Source: Chitinophaga sp. CF418 (GTDB lineage Bacteria > Bacteroidota > Bacteroidia > Chitinophagales > Chitinophagaceae). Taken from it: a DNA stretch of 64,000 bases. Positions 44,906 to 54,203 of the stretch are shown in pieces. Within the stretch, counting starts at the first letter, position 1, and each line of letters opens with the position of its first letter. A program made the translations under genes and the position numbers. The notes under the pieces are model-generated. The model was not told the origin of the DNA and made no database searches. It saw nothing but the letters and a program-made list of their open reading frames with translations. The DNA lies in contig NZ_FRCN01000011.1 of assembly GCF_900142925.1 (NCBI RefSeq), forward strand, positions 1 through 64,000, given 5' to 3'.

Positions 44906-45820
44906 ATGAAGAACAAAGAACCACATCAACTCAAAACAATAAGCGACTATCACAGTTTCAGGGGCTTACCGAAGCCGGAACATCCCCTGATCAGCGTAGT
45001 AAACTTAGAAGCCGTAAGACAACTCCAGGATAATGAACCGAGAGGTCTTACGCAGCACTTCTATTCCATTGCATTGAAAAGAAATTTCACCGGCAAGCTG
45101 AAATACGGTCAGCAGGAATACGATTTCAACGAAGGTGTGATGTTCTTCATTTCTCCCGGACAGGTTTATTCCATCGAATCAAAAAAAGCATTAGAACACT
45201 CGGGATGGTTGCTGTTCTTCCATCCCGATTTCCTCTGGAATACACCGCTGGCCAAAACAATAAAGCAGTATGAGTATTTCAGCTATGCGGCCAATGAAGC
45301 CCTGCATCTTTCAGAAAAAGAGGAAGCCATCATTGCTGGCATCATTCAGCAGATAGAGCAGGAATATCACTCCAACATTGACAAATTCAGTCAAAGTGTG
45401 ATCATTGCCCAGCTGGAATTATTACTGACCTATGCTGAGCGGTTTTATCACCGTCAGTTCATTACCCGTAAGATCAGCAGCCATAAAATTCTTACCAGGC
45501 TGGAAGCATTCCTCACTGCTTACTTCAACAGTGTTGATCTGATAAAAAAAGGACTGCCCACCGTTCAGTATATCGCCCAATCCTTAAACGTATCTCCTAA
45601 CTATTTAAGCAGCTTACTGAAAGTGCTGACGGGGCAGAATACCCAGCAGCACATTCACAGTAAACTGATTGATATAGCCAAGGAAAAACTCTCTACCACA
45701 GCACTGTCGGTAAGTGAGATAGCCTACGAATTAGGCTTTGAACATCCTCAGTCATTCAGCAAGTTATTCAAAACAAAAACGAATCTTTCACCCTTGGAAT
45801 TCAGGCAAACATTCAACTGA
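44906..45820 (+). CDS. AraC family transcriptional regulator
   Basis: This is a 304-residue regulator with a cupin-like sensing domain (EYDFNEGVMFFISPGQVYSI near 75). The HTH_18 domain (about 205-304) has the recognition motifs VQYIAQSLNVSPNYLSSLLK and VSEIAYELGFEHPQSFSKLF, ending TNLSPLEFRQTF. It is transcribed with the NmrA-like gene 14 bases upstream. It ends 4 bases from the convergent GH3 gene. Confidence 0.92.
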   Translation: MKNKEPHQLKTISDYHSFRGLPKPEHPLISVVNLEAVRQLQDNEPRGLTQHFYSIALKRNFTGKLKYGQQEYDFNEGVMFFISPGQVYSIESKKALEHSGWLLFFHPDFLWNTPLAKTIKQYEYFSYAANEALHLSEKEEAIIAGIIQQIEQEYHSNIDKFSQSVIIAQLELLLTYAERFYHRQFITRKISSHKILTRLEAFLTAYFNSVDLIKKGLPTVQYIAQSLNVSPNYLSSLLKVLTGQNTQQHIHSKLIDIAKEKLSTTALSVSEIAYELGFEHPQSFSKLFKTKTNLSPLEFRQTFN

Positions 45821-45824
45821 CAGA

Positions 45825-48158
45825 TCATTTCGTTCCTGCCAGGACTGATGACTGATGGCCATACTGCTTTGTCCGTTCATCGCTGATAACGCCTTTCCAG
45901 TTCAGCCCAAAACCAAAATCATAACGATGCCCGTCAGCATCGAGATGACATTCCATGTCAAAAGGAATGTCTTCTTTCTGCATTTCTACGGTATGCATGT
46001 TGGCCGGCATCTGCACTGGCAAGAGGCCGGAAGGTGCCTGTTTTCCGGAGATAATATCCAACACTGCCTGCGTAGATACGCCAAAGTTCAACACAATGCC
46101 ATCTGCCTGCGATTCAAATTCTCTGAATACCATAGGCTTCGAAGCAGTCACAGAAACGATCACCGGCTTTCCTCTCATCATCTCCTTTGTATCGAGTATG
46201 GTTTGCAGGTCTGTGAAGTTGGCTGCCGTGACTGACTTATCCCTGTAAGAGCGGTCCATCACTGATGGATCAACCACAGGATCTCCGGCTGCAATACTTT
46301 TTTCACGGGCATCAGTAGCTGTATAAGTCTGGTATTGCAATGTAACAGGTACATAACCATTCCCGCCTTTCCTGCGGTCATTGCTGTCGTAACCTCCGGA
46401 AGGGCTCTGCGGACTGTTCACGAACACAATCGCAAAATCGGCGGCATTCGGATCAGTGGTTAAATTGTAATATTTCTTTATAGTATTCGTATCTACAGGG
46501 TATTCAAACTTCGCCGGATTAAAATTCCCCCACCAGTCCCTTGCAGCAGCAGTATACATTTTCGGCACATACACTGTTTTCTTTTGTTGCACAGGCAATA
46601 CAGACTGATGATTCTTCAACAGGATCACTGATTTTACCTGCGCGTCATAACCCGCTTTCATAAAATCTTTGTTCCCTACCGTCTGCACACTTTTCTCAAC
46701 ATCGAGATAGGGATTCTCAAACAACCCTGTACGGAAAATGTTCCTCAGCAGGCGGACACCCGATTGCTCGAAACGTTCCCTGAATGCCTGTTCCCCGAAA
46801 GCTTTCACCCCCATTTGATACGCTTCAACAATAGGCTTTATATCATTGTTGCCGCCAAACTGATCTACACCCGCCAGCAGCACTTTGTAGTGTCTCTCAG
46901 CAACAGACAGCTTTTCAACGCCCCACGATTTTCCCGCAAACTGATCAGGCGTTTTTCCCTCATCCGCGGTAATTAACCAGTCAGTACAAACCACGCCATC
47001 GTACTTGTATTGGGTTCTCAACAGGTCAGTAATGATGTATTTACTGAACCCATTCCCCACGTTTTCCCTGTTCTTTGTATCTTGATTGTAGGAGATCGTA
47101 TAATAAGGCATAACAGCCGCCGCCTGCAAGGTTTTCTCGTTCAGCTTCAGTGCACCATTTACGAAAGGGGCGATATGTTCCTGCAGGTTATTGCCTGGAT
47201 ACACGGCAAACTTTCCATATGCCCAGTGTGCGTCTCTCCCACCTTCCTCCGGACCGCCTCCCGGCCAGTGTTTTACCATTGCATTCACACTATGATATCC
47301 CCAGCCGTCTTTGATCTCAGCAGCTCCTGCAGAGGTCTGGAAACCATCAATATAAGCCCTTGCCATATCGGTAGCCAGCAGACTGCTCTCCCCAAAGGTC
47401 ATGTTAATACGGTACCAGCGTGGTTCTGTTCCCAGGTCTATCTGTGGAGACAAGGCGGTAGTGATACCCAAAGCCCGGTACTCTTTTCCGGCAATCTCTC
47501 CAAACGCCCGCACTATTGAAGGGTCAAATGTTGCCGCCATGGCCAGTCCGTCGGGCCATAAAGAGATCTGGCCTCCTGCGCCCTCATTGAATTCAGTTGT
47601 TGCTGTAGCCATATGCCTGGGATCACTGCTGTTATTGGCAGGAATACCCATATCCAGTCCTTCGGCATAAGCCTGTACATTATTATTCCATTCTGCAGCT
47701 ACAGCGGGCGACTGTAAAGAAGTGACCAATATATGCCGCAGGTGATCATTCTTCAGAAATGCTTTCTGCTGATCCGTCAGCTCAGAAGGCCGTACCCCGC
47801 TGTGCAGGAAGGTTTTTCCATTATAGGTACCCGAACGGAAGCCCATTTCCGCTGCCGGGATAGACTGATGAATACTATACAGCATCAACCCTGCAATTTG
47901 CTCTACAGACATCTTCCTCACCAGGTCTTTCGCTCTCTCATCCGCAGGAAGCCGCCAGTCCTCATACTTGTCCAGCTTACCGTTCCTGTTCAGGTCCTTG
48001 AACTTCAATCCGCCCACCGTCAGTATCTTCACCCCCGATGCAGGTGAATACCCTAATGTGGCTCCATTTTTATTATTGACAATTGTGAATTGGGTTTGCG
48101 CTGATACCCTTATGCCGGTACATGCAATAGCGAAGGCAATAAAAAGTCTGGCTTTCAT
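45825..48158 (-). CDS. GH3 family beta-glycosidase, secreted
   Basis: This 777-residue GH3 enzyme has the signal peptide MKARLFIAFAIACTGIRVSA; the Met at 48158 is chosen for that reason. The GH3 TIM barrel includes GLMLYSIHQSIPA, the substrate-contact segment VNAMVKHWPGGGPEEGGRD, and the nucleophile Asp in DGVVCTDW near residue 391. The C-terminal alpha/beta sandwich contains SVILLKNHQSVLPV and GVLPVQM-like GLLPVQMPANM. It hydrolyses terminal beta-glycosidic bonds (glucosides, xylosides or arabinosides) in the periplasm. A Nudix-type regulator is divergent from it, with a 21-bp palindrome in the shared 130-bp region, so this enzyme is its probable target. Confidence 0.92.
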   Translation of the reverse strand: MKARLFIAFAIACTGIRVSAQTQFTIVNNKNGATLGYSPASGVKILTVGGLKFKDLNRNGKLDKYEDWRLPADERAKDLVRKMSVEQIAGLMLYSIHQSIPAAEMGFRSGTYNGKTFLHSGVRPSELTDQQKAFLKNDHLRHILVTSLQSPAVAAEWNNNVQAYAEGLDMGIPANNSSDPRHMATATTEFNEGAGGQISLWPDGLAMAATFDPSIVRAFGEIAGKEYRALGITTALSPQIDLGTEPRWYRINMTFGESSLLATDMARAYIDGFQTSAGAAEIKDGWGYHSVNAMVKHWPGGGPEEGGRDAHWAYGKFAVYPGNNLQEHIAPFVNGALKLNEKTLQAAAVMPYYTISYNQDTKNRENVGNGFSKYIITDLLRTQYKYDGVVCTDWLITADEGKTPDQFAGKSWGVEKLSVAERHYKVLLAGVDQFGGNNDIKPIVEAYQMGVKAFGEQAFRERFEQSGVRLLRNIFRTGLFENPYLDVEKSVQTVGNKDFMKAGYDAQVKSVILLKNHQSVLPVQQKKTVYVPKMYTAAARDWWGNFNPAKFEYPVDTNTIKKYYNLTTDPNAADFAIVFVNSPQSPSGGYDSNDRRKGGNGYVPVTLQYQTYTATDAREKSIAAGDPVVDPSVMDRSYRDKSVTAANFTDLQTILDTKEMMRGKPVIVSVTASKPMVFREFESQADGIVLNFGVSTQAVLDIISGKQAPSGLLPVQMPANMHTVEMQKEDIPFDMECHLDADGHRYDFGFGLNWKGVISDERTKQYGHQSSVLAGTK

Positions 48159-48223
48159 GTCAGATGTTTCATAACGGTGAGAAAATATGTGGCATATCGA
48201 CACAATTCCGGCATACATGCTTC

Positions 48224-48244
48224 ATTGTATCATTTTGATACAAT
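48224..48244. promoter_or_regulatory. 21-bp palindromic operator between GH3 and Nudix regulator
   Basis: ATTGTATCA and TGATACAAT are perfect 9-bp arms with a 3-base TTT centre. It is the only such repeat in the divergent region, 66 bases from the GH3 start and 45 from the regulator start. NrtR/AraR-type Nudix regulators bind 21-bp palindromes, so this is the likely operator for both genes. Confidence 0.68.
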
Positions 48245-48288
48245 AATAAAAATATTCCCCCTGGACTCCAAATATTATATTTTTGGGT

Positions 48289-49035
48289 ATGGATGAAATT
48301 TCACTGTTTGAGGAACGGAGCCAGGAGTTTTACAGGGATTATTTACCTCATGTATCCATTGATTGCGTAGTGTTCGGTTTCCATTCCAACACATTAAAAG
48401 TATTGCTGATCAGGATGAAAGGTCTGCAACACTGGGGATTGCCGGGAGGATATGTCGGCAAGGACGAGCATCTTAACGATGCGGCCATAAGGATCCTGAA
48501 GACCCGTACAGGGGCGGAAAAGGTCTTTCTTGAGCAGTTTAAAACATTCGGCAATGCGGGAAGATCAGAAACGGATCTCAGCTATCTGCCCGAATCAATA
48601 TGGTTCAGACAGCGCTTCATCTCTGTCGGATATTATGCATTGGTAGATTATGAGCAGATCATTCCGGTAGTAGATGACATTTCCACTGACTGTGAATGGA
48701 AAAGTGTGCATGAACTGCCTGGTATGATGATGGACCATCGCCAGATCTACGAAGCAGCACTGGAAACCATGCGTTTCCAGTTAAACTACAAGCCCATTGG
48801 TTACAATCTTCTACCGGAGGAATTCACCATGCCTGATCTCCAGAAACTGTATGAGACCATCCTCGGTAAACCATTAAGCAGGGGCAATTTCCAACGTAAA
48901 ATGCTCGGGTACGACATCTTTATCAAACATGATAAAGAACGAAAGGGAGGCGCGCATCGTAGCCCTATTTTATACAGTTTTGATCAGGCGAAGTATCAGG
49001 CCGCGTTGAAAACAGGACTAAAGGAAGCATGGTAA
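48289..49035 (+). CDS. Nudix-type (NrtR/AraR-like) transcriptional regulator
   Basis: This 248-residue protein has an N-terminal Nudix domain (about 20-150, VSIDCVVFGFHSNTLKVLLI) and a C-terminal winged helix (about 165-235, MPDLQKLYETILGKPLSRGN). The Nudix box keeps the first Gly, Glu and Arg (GYVGKDEHLNDAAIRILK) but the REUxEE core reads RILKTR, so the catalytic Glu are gone and it cannot hydrolyse nucleotides. NrtR and Bacteroides AraR regulators share this architecture and sense ADP-ribose or arabinose. Placement divergent from GH3 favours a sugar signal. The ATG at 48289 is preferred; a TATTTTTG at 48278-48285 lies too close to be its ordinary promoter. Confidence 0.88.
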   Translation: MDEISLFEERSQEFYRDYLPHVSIDCVVFGFHSNTLKVLLIRMKGLQHWGLPGGYVGKDEHLNDAAIRILKTRTGAEKVFLEQFKTFGNAGRSETDLSYLPESIWFRQRFISVGYYALVDYEQIIPVVDDISTDCEWKSVHELPGMMMDHRQIYEAALETMRFQLNYKPIGYNLLPEEFTMPDLQKLYETILGKPLSRGNFQRKMLGYDIFIKHDKERKGGAHRSPILYSFDQAKYQAALKTGLKEAW

Positions 49036-49057
49036 AAAGTTGGCAGGGAATGTCCTG

Positions 49058-49858
49058 TTATGCACTACCTTCATTAAACAAGCCATCCAACTCTTTCTCC
49101 CTGTAAAACTTATCCGCAAGACTAAACAACCACTCCTTCAATACCTGCAACGGGCTGTCAACGACTGCACCATGTGCCACTATTCTGTTATGCAACGCTG
49201 CAATCTTCCGCAATGCTTGCCCATCATGTTCACGCATCTGCTCCACTGTTTCATCAGTAATGAGTGCAAAGGCTTCCTGAAAACACGCTTTAAGAAAAGC
49301 ATCAGCGTTATAAGCAGTTGTTGCCCCGATGTGGTTTGTCAAAAGCACTTCCGGATGATATACTCCCCACGCACAATACTGACCATTGCTAAAGAACAAG
49401 GACACTTCATTGGAAATGGCTATTTCCTGCAACTGCTCCACCTCCATGAATCTATCATCAAAACACAACAACAAATCTCTTTCTTCCTGATAATACCGGT
49501 ACTCAAAAGGAATAAGCTCAAAGGCTGGCGCATCAGTTTCTAGCTGTGGAATACCAACTGTTTTCTCAGCTGTCTTCAGCAGATGTAAATTACCCGGATC
49601 CCTGTTCAGTTCAGGATAGTAAAAAGATACCGCCTTCAGTAATCCTGTACCGGCATCAAATGCCAGTGAGTCCGTTCTCGACATATGCAGCCAGTCTTCC
49701 ACACTACCGATGGCGTCCATCATCTCTTTTTCCATGGCGTCAATACTCTGCTGCGTGCTAAGCACCATCATCAGGCTATCGGGCAATATCCTTGCCCTGG
49801 CAGGTATTTGCTGTCCATTTATGAATCTTACCGGAATATCTTCTGTAATACTAAACAT
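49058..49858 (-). CDS. Candidate immunity protein of the adjacent toxin
   Basis: This 266-residue soluble protein has no recognised domain and no signal peptide. It is rich in Asp/Glu and aromatics (FEYRYYQEERDLLLCFDDRF, WGVYHPEVLLTNHIGA), which is common among immunity proteins. It starts 10 bases after the stop of the 955-residue toxin-like gene on the same strand, the standard toxin-immunity order. Function as a cognate inhibitor of the C-terminal toxin domain is inferred from position only. The alternative is an unrelated housekeeping protein. Confidence 0.6.
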   Translation of the reverse strand: MFSITEDIPVRFINGQQIPARARILPDSLMMVLSTQQSIDAMEKEMMDAIGSVEDWLHMSRTDSLAFDAGTGLLKAVSFYYPELNRDPGNLHLLKTAEKTVGIPQLETDAPAFELIPFEYRYYQEERDLLLCFDDRFMEVEQLQEIAISNEVSLFFSNGQYCAWGVYHPEVLLTNHIGATTAYNADAFLKACFQEAFALITDETVEQMREHDGQALRKIAALHNRIVAHGAVVDSPLQVLKEWLFSLADKFYREKELDGLFNEGSA

Positions 49859-49868
49859 GTCAATAAAA

Positions 49869-52736
49869 TTATGGATATATTTTTGTTGCCGGAGGAATAA
49901 ATCCTTTTTTCGCCGGTATTTTTCCTTCCGTTATTATCAGGTCTGTTACAGCTTCTCCCGCATCTTCCGCTTTACCACCTAATGCTGTAGCGCCACTTTC
50001 TCCTTTTACTCCCGATTTTCCATATGCGGTTATCACGTTACCCCTGGCGCTTTTTGTAGCTTCCATTACTACAATATCACCATCTTTAAGGTAGATCAGC
50101 CTTTCCCCATTCCTGGTTTCATATATCGCATCAGGGTTTGATATAATTTTCTGCACCACCTCATCCTTCATATTATGCGTACTGTCGCCATGATAATTAG
50201 AAGCCTTTTTGAACTTACCTTCTGCACCTACCTCTTCCATAATTTCTTTCGCCGTCTGCTTATTTTCTACCGTGAGGTCTGCCCGTCTCACCACCTTGTT
50301 CATGGCTTTTATTTCCTCCTCAGTTGCCTTGCCGGCCTTTTCAAATGCCTCCTTGAGTATATTCAGTTCATCCGGCGACAAGTCCTTCGCATCTCTCAGC
50401 AGCTTTTTAAGATTCCGGTCAAGCAGAAATTTCTCAAAGCTGTTAATACCCTTTTTTATGGCTTCATAGGCAATGACCGTCAGCCTTGGAAGCGCTTCCG
50501 CCGTACTGGTGATGTCATTCAAGCGACTCCCTATAGCCATGAATTTGTCTACAGATTCCTGCAGTGCCGCATCTGCTTTTGCTGCGCGGATGATATTCTG
50601 CCTGATCTTCGCATCCAATTCCGTCAATTGCGCCAGCGACTTTTCAAGCGTCACCACATCCTTGCTTTCATTGAATGCTGCTGTTGCTTTGGCAATAGGG
50701 CCGGCTGCCTTAAATGCCGCTGCCAGTGCTGCAGCATCGGCTCCTGCCCCCACTATAGCCAACACTACCCAGGTCAGCGATGGCTCTTTTGTCAATAGTT
50801 CTACATCATGTGCACTGACATCCAGCTTGTATTTCTCAATCTCCTCTTTGACCGCATAAGCGCTTAACGCCAATGAGCCACCAGCCGCCAGCAAAGCAGG
50901 TATACCTGTACCAAATGAAGCAACAGCCAATGCGATGCCAATCACTACGAAACAAACAGCTTTCAATATCCTGGCACTTCCCAGATCTTTGATCTTATCT
51001 TTGATGATCAGGTCATAGATGCTGCTGTCCGTAATGTCCTGCATCTGTATGGAAGCTCCGATCAATTTGTCCAGCTCATACACACGATCCGGATTGGCGT
51101 TTATATCTGCCCAGGTCTCATCAATGCTTTCCTTCTTCTTATCTATATAATCCTGCAACAGCTTTCTCAGTTCCTCCTTACTCTTCACGCGCGACAGCTC
51201 TTCATTTCTGAACGTGTCTTCTTTCATGAGCGGACTTGCAGAAGGTAGTTGCTGCATCACCTGGGTGCCTGCTGCATGTGCAGCACCAGCTTCCTCATTC
51301 AGTCTCATCTGCCTTTTCAGCTGCGCATCGGAAACGTTATCCTTTGTACCCAAAGCCATTACAGCCTGCATCCCTTTGCTGCTGGCCTCATCATAGTGTT
51401 TGCTGGCACCTGATTGGGAAATCTCTGTAAATAACCTGGTTATATAAGCATCGTCTGCCAGCTTCTTCTCTTCCTGAAACAATACATGCCTGTAACGTTG
51501 CAGGTGATCACCGGCTATCGCAATGGTCTCTTTTCTGAAAGCAGCTTCATAATTATCTACATACTTTCCAAACTCGTCAAGGCTCTTAAAACCATACGCT
51601 TTGAGAGATGCTGTTAAACGCTCTCTTTCATTTTCCTCCGCCTCTCTGAAATAATCATAATTGGGATCATGTACACCAAATTCATCCCTGGAAGGAGGCA
51701 AGGCTCCTCTCTTTTTGAACTGCCTGTATCTCTTATACAACTCCTCCAGTCCGAATAATTTCGTCTTGAGGGATTCCCGCTCCCCGCCTGCCTTGCGCCG
51801 CTCCTGCCTGGCTGCCATGTAAGCAGCAATAGACTGCTTCAATGCATCAAGATCCGTCGTTTCTAAATTGACCTTACTTTTATAATCCTCGAAATCAGCC
51901 GCAGTAAACTGGCTCAGTAAGGCAGCTATTTCACTCAGCTTTCCGTAGTTAGCAGGCACGAATGTCTGATCTGATTGCAGGAACGCCTTGATAGCCGGAG
52001 GCAGATCATTCAGTGTTTTCCGCTGCTGCATCAACTGATTCCGCAGATCATTCCACACAGCAGCCCGGCCTTTTTCACCAGGCTTTATTTTGCTACCCGG
52101 CGCTATACCGGTACTCTGATAATACTGCTTATCCGTCTCTTCATTGATAGCATCCCTGCTATCTTTATCCAGTTGCTTGTATTCCGCATCTCCGGCGCCA
52201 TCTGCTTTTTCTGCAACGCCGTATTGCGTAAGCATCGACTTAGGCACTTTGAACAGGATCGTTTTGCCGATATGCTGACTAATGTTCTGATAGATCTCTG
52301 CTGTCCCTGTGCCTTGCCAGTCCAGGTTCAGTACTTTGTGGAATATGATCAGCTCTGCATAGCGGTGGAATTCCTGTTTCGACGCCGTTCCCGGAGGGAT
52401 CTGTATCGGATAGCTTTGCCAGTCTTCTCCATCTCCTGGTTTTCGTTGAATGCTTGCCTGCAATCCTGCGCCCTTACGCTGAATACTATCATCCGGCGTA
52501 GCGGCAATGGGGCCTTTTGTACCTGCTACTTTATCCGCCACCTGGTCTGCCTCCTTCTCCAACGGATCATCCGTTTCAGCCTCCACCGGTTTTCGCTGCA
52601 CCTTCGGCGAAAAAAAAGTAGGCGAATCCTGTTGTTCGGAATGCTCTTCTCCCTGCCTGGAGAAAAATGGTTCTTTGGAATCACTTTGCTGGTTGCGTAC
52701 AGGAATTTTGGGGCTTTTCAAAAATCTCTGGGTCAT
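49869..52736 (-). CDS. Polymorphic toxin-like protein with eCIS-cargo-type N-terminus
   Basis: This is a 955-residue protein without a signal peptide. The N-terminus carries FFSPKVQRKP then DDPLEKEADQVADKV and repeated IQRK segments. This is the leader found on proteins carrying the eCIS core domain (DUF4157), many of which are cargo of contractile injection systems; the HExxH domain itself is absent. Residues 100-570 are a long charged helical region. Two hydrophobic stretches near 590-680 (VCFVVIGIALAVASFGTGIP, LAIVGAGADAAALAAAF) could be membrane-interacting. The C-terminal 110 residues (NYHGDSTHNMKDEV, IYETRNGERLIYLKDGD, NVITAYGKSG) look like a BECR-fold RNase toxin, an inference. A candidate immunity gene follows 10 bases later. 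Confidence 0.68.
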   Translation of the reverse strand: MTQRFLKSPKIPVRNQQSDSKEPFFSRQGEEHSEQQDSPTFFSPKVQRKPVEAETDDPLEKEADQVADKVAGTKGPIAATPDDSIQRKGAGLQASIQRKPGDGEDWQSYPIQIPPGTASKQEFHRYAELIIFHKVLNLDWQGTGTAEIYQNISQHIGKTILFKVPKSMLTQYGVAEKADGAGDAEYKQLDKDSRDAINEETDKQYYQSTGIAPGSKIKPGEKGRAAVWNDLRNQLMQQRKTLNDLPPAIKAFLQSDQTFVPANYGKLSEIAALLSQFTAADFEDYKSKVNLETTDLDALKQSIAAYMAARQERRKAGGERESLKTKLFGLEELYKRYRQFKKRGALPPSRDEFGVHDPNYDYFREAEENERERLTASLKAYGFKSLDEFGKYVDNYEAAFRKETIAIAGDHLQRYRHVLFQEEKKLADDAYITRLFTEISQSGASKHYDEASSKGMQAVMALGTKDNVSDAQLKRQMRLNEEAGAAHAAGTQVMQQLPSASPLMKEDTFRNEELSRVKSKEELRKLLQDYIDKKKESIDETWADINANPDRVYELDKLIGASIQMQDITDSSIYDLIIKDKIKDLGSARILKAVCFVVIGIALAVASFGTGIPALLAAGGSLALSAYAVKEEIEKYKLDVSAHDVELLTKEPSLTWVVLAIVGAGADAAALAAAFKAAGPIAKATAAFNESKDVVTLEKSLAQLTELDAKIRQNIIRAAKADAALQESVDKFMAIGSRLNDITSTAEALPRLTVIAYEAIKKGINSFEKFLLDRNLKKLLRDAKDLSPDELNILKEAFEKAGKATEEEIKAMNKVVRRADLTVENKQTAKEIMEEVGAEGKFKKASNYHGDSTHNMKDEVVQKIISNPDAIYETRNGERLIYLKDGDIVVMEATKSARGNVITAYGKSGVKGESGATALGGKAEDAGEAVTDLIITEGKIPAKKGFIPPATKIYP

Positions 52737-53197
52737 AAAACAATCTCGGTCATAATTGGGATCAAAAACGGCACCGAAGATACTAAATAATCGACTTCAA
52801 ATATTCAAACAACGTATGCGTATCCGGAAAAGCGTATTTCCCGCAATTCTCCTTTTCCGGATACGTAACAAGCATATATCTTTTAAGGGATGATCTGCCA
52901 TAGTTCGGCATCATACTGGTTTTCAAACCATTGTTCCAGTTTAGTACCCGGCGTCCGTTTTAGACGGCTTTGAGATTCGTTTGAGATGGCTTTGAGCTTC
53001 GTTTCTCCTATGTCCATCTTACGTTGATCTTACGTTCATGAACGTAAGATCAACGTAAGATAAAGCCATCTCAAACGAACCTGTAACGAGTCTCAAACAA
53101 GGAGAGTCGTTCAGACGGGCAAGTTGTCTTAGTACAACACGCTGAATAACAAAGTCTGCCAAAACATTATATATTAGCATAATATTCATCCTTATAT
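52737..53197. other. 461-bp intergenic region dominated by a nested palindrome
   Basis: It separates the toxin-like gene (minus) from the TPR gene (plus). Its centre is the composite inverted repeat at 52976-53079. The flanks (52737-52965 and 53105-53197) show no gene. An AT-rich stretch just before 53198 may hold the TPR promoter. Confidence 0.5.
52976..53079. repeat. Nested palindrome: 46-bp perfect palindrome inside an 18-bp inverted repeat
   Basis: A perfect 46-bp palindrome occupies 53016-53061, built from TTACGTT units in direct and inverted order. It is enclosed by TTCGTTTGAGATGGCTTT (52976-52993) and its exact complement (53062-53079). To the left, GGCTTTGAG(A/C)TTCGTTT is repeated directly at 52967-52983 and 52988-53004. 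No transposase or coding frame is inside. The DNA could form a cruciform, and RNA from it would be a very stable stem. Confidence 0.9.
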
Positions 53198-54157
53198 ATG
53201 AAATTTATTATACTCCCGTTGCTGCTCATGATGACCTTATCTTCTGTTGCGCAGCTAAATAATCATCAGGCAGATTCCATTCTGTTAGGTCAGATCGAAA
53301 CTCTTGTTGAGGCCAAAAAATATGATGAGGCGTTAGATGTCGTAAATCAACTGATCAGTATCAATAACACCAATGCAGAATATTTTGATCTCAGAGGGAG
53401 TTTATACATGCAAAAGCAAATAGGGGACACTGCTCTGTTTAATTTCAGCGCAGCGATTTTATTGGCGCCCCAAAATCCCTTGTTTTATTATCACCGGGCG
53501 CATATTTTTTATCTTATGCAGATGCCGGATGAAAGTATTGAAGACTACAATAAGGCGATAAAATATATAAACAATGACACCTTGAAATACGGGCTTATCT
53601 GCAACAGAGGAAATGCCAGGAAGATGAAAAGAGATTTCCAGGCTGCCTATGAGGACTATAAAATGGTACTCGATTTTGATTCAACCAATGTGCAGGCCTT
53701 GGTAAGTCTGGGCGGTGTGCTCGATGATCAGGGTAAGTTGCAAGAGGCCATCATGTACCTGGAAAAGGCCATTCGTCTGGCCCCGAATGAAGTTTCAGCT
53801 ATCGGTAACCTTGGATTCCGTTATATGGATGTGGGCGATTATAAAAAAGCGATTAAACAGTTCAGCAGGGTGATCGAATTATCACCCGATGATCCACTTG
53901 CGTATAATAATATGGGATATGCAAAGTATAAAATGAATGATCTTAAGAATGCTTTGAAGGACATTCAGCATTCTATTAAACTGTACCCGGCGAATTCCTA
54001 CGCCTACAGGAACAGAGCATTGGTATATCTCGCTATGAAAGAAACAGACAAAGCCTGTGAAGACCTCCAGCAAGAAATAAATCTCGGTTATACTCCCAGG
54101 TATGGGAATGATGTTCAGCAATTGATAGAAAAACACTGTATTTTGAAAGATCTCTGA
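53198..54157 (+). CDS. Exported TPR-repeat protein
   Basis: This 319-residue protein has a signal peptide (MKFIILPLLLMMTLSSVAQ) and about eight tetratricopeptide repeats covering the mature part. Examples are KKYDEALDVVNQLISINNTN, QGKLQEAIMYLEKAIRLAPN, GDYKKAIKQFSRVIELSPDD and NDLKNALKDIQHSIKLYPAN. TPRs form a helical scaffold for protein binding; the partner is unknown and no enzyme domain is present. It is followed 46 bases later on the same strand by an acetyltransferase gene that may share the transcript. Confidence 0.88.
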   Translation: MKFIILPLLLMMTLSSVAQLNNHQADSILLGQIETLVEAKKYDEALDVVNQLISINNTNAEYFDLRGSLYMQKQIGDTALFNFSAAILLAPQNPLFYYHRAHIFYLMQMPDESIEDYNKAIKYINNDTLKYGLICNRGNARKMKRDFQAAYEDYKMVLDFDSTNVQALVSLGGVLDDQGKLQEAIMYLEKAIRLAPNEVSAIGNLGFRYMDVGDYKKAIKQFSRVIELSPDDPLAYNNMGYAKYKMNDLKNALKDIQHSIKLYPANSYAYRNRALVYLAMKETDKACEDLQQEINLGYTPRYGNDVQQLIEKHCILKDL

Positions 54158-54203
54158 ACTTTTTAAGTAAAATTGGGCCCTGATAACCAACAACTTTCTC
54201 CTG

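Noticed and set aside
48278..48285. TATTTTTG as the promoter of the Nudix regulator
   Set aside because: It ends four bases before the ATG, which would require a leaderless transcript; it may be chance in an AT-rich stretch.
50175..50798. A 207-codon plus-strand frame opposite the toxin-like gene
   Set aside because: It is antisense to a long gene with consistent protein features, is rich in Cys/Phe/Arg, and shows no domain.
52976..53079. The repeat block as a CRISPR array
   Set aside because: The repeats are nested and palindromic, without regular spacers, and no cas genes are present.
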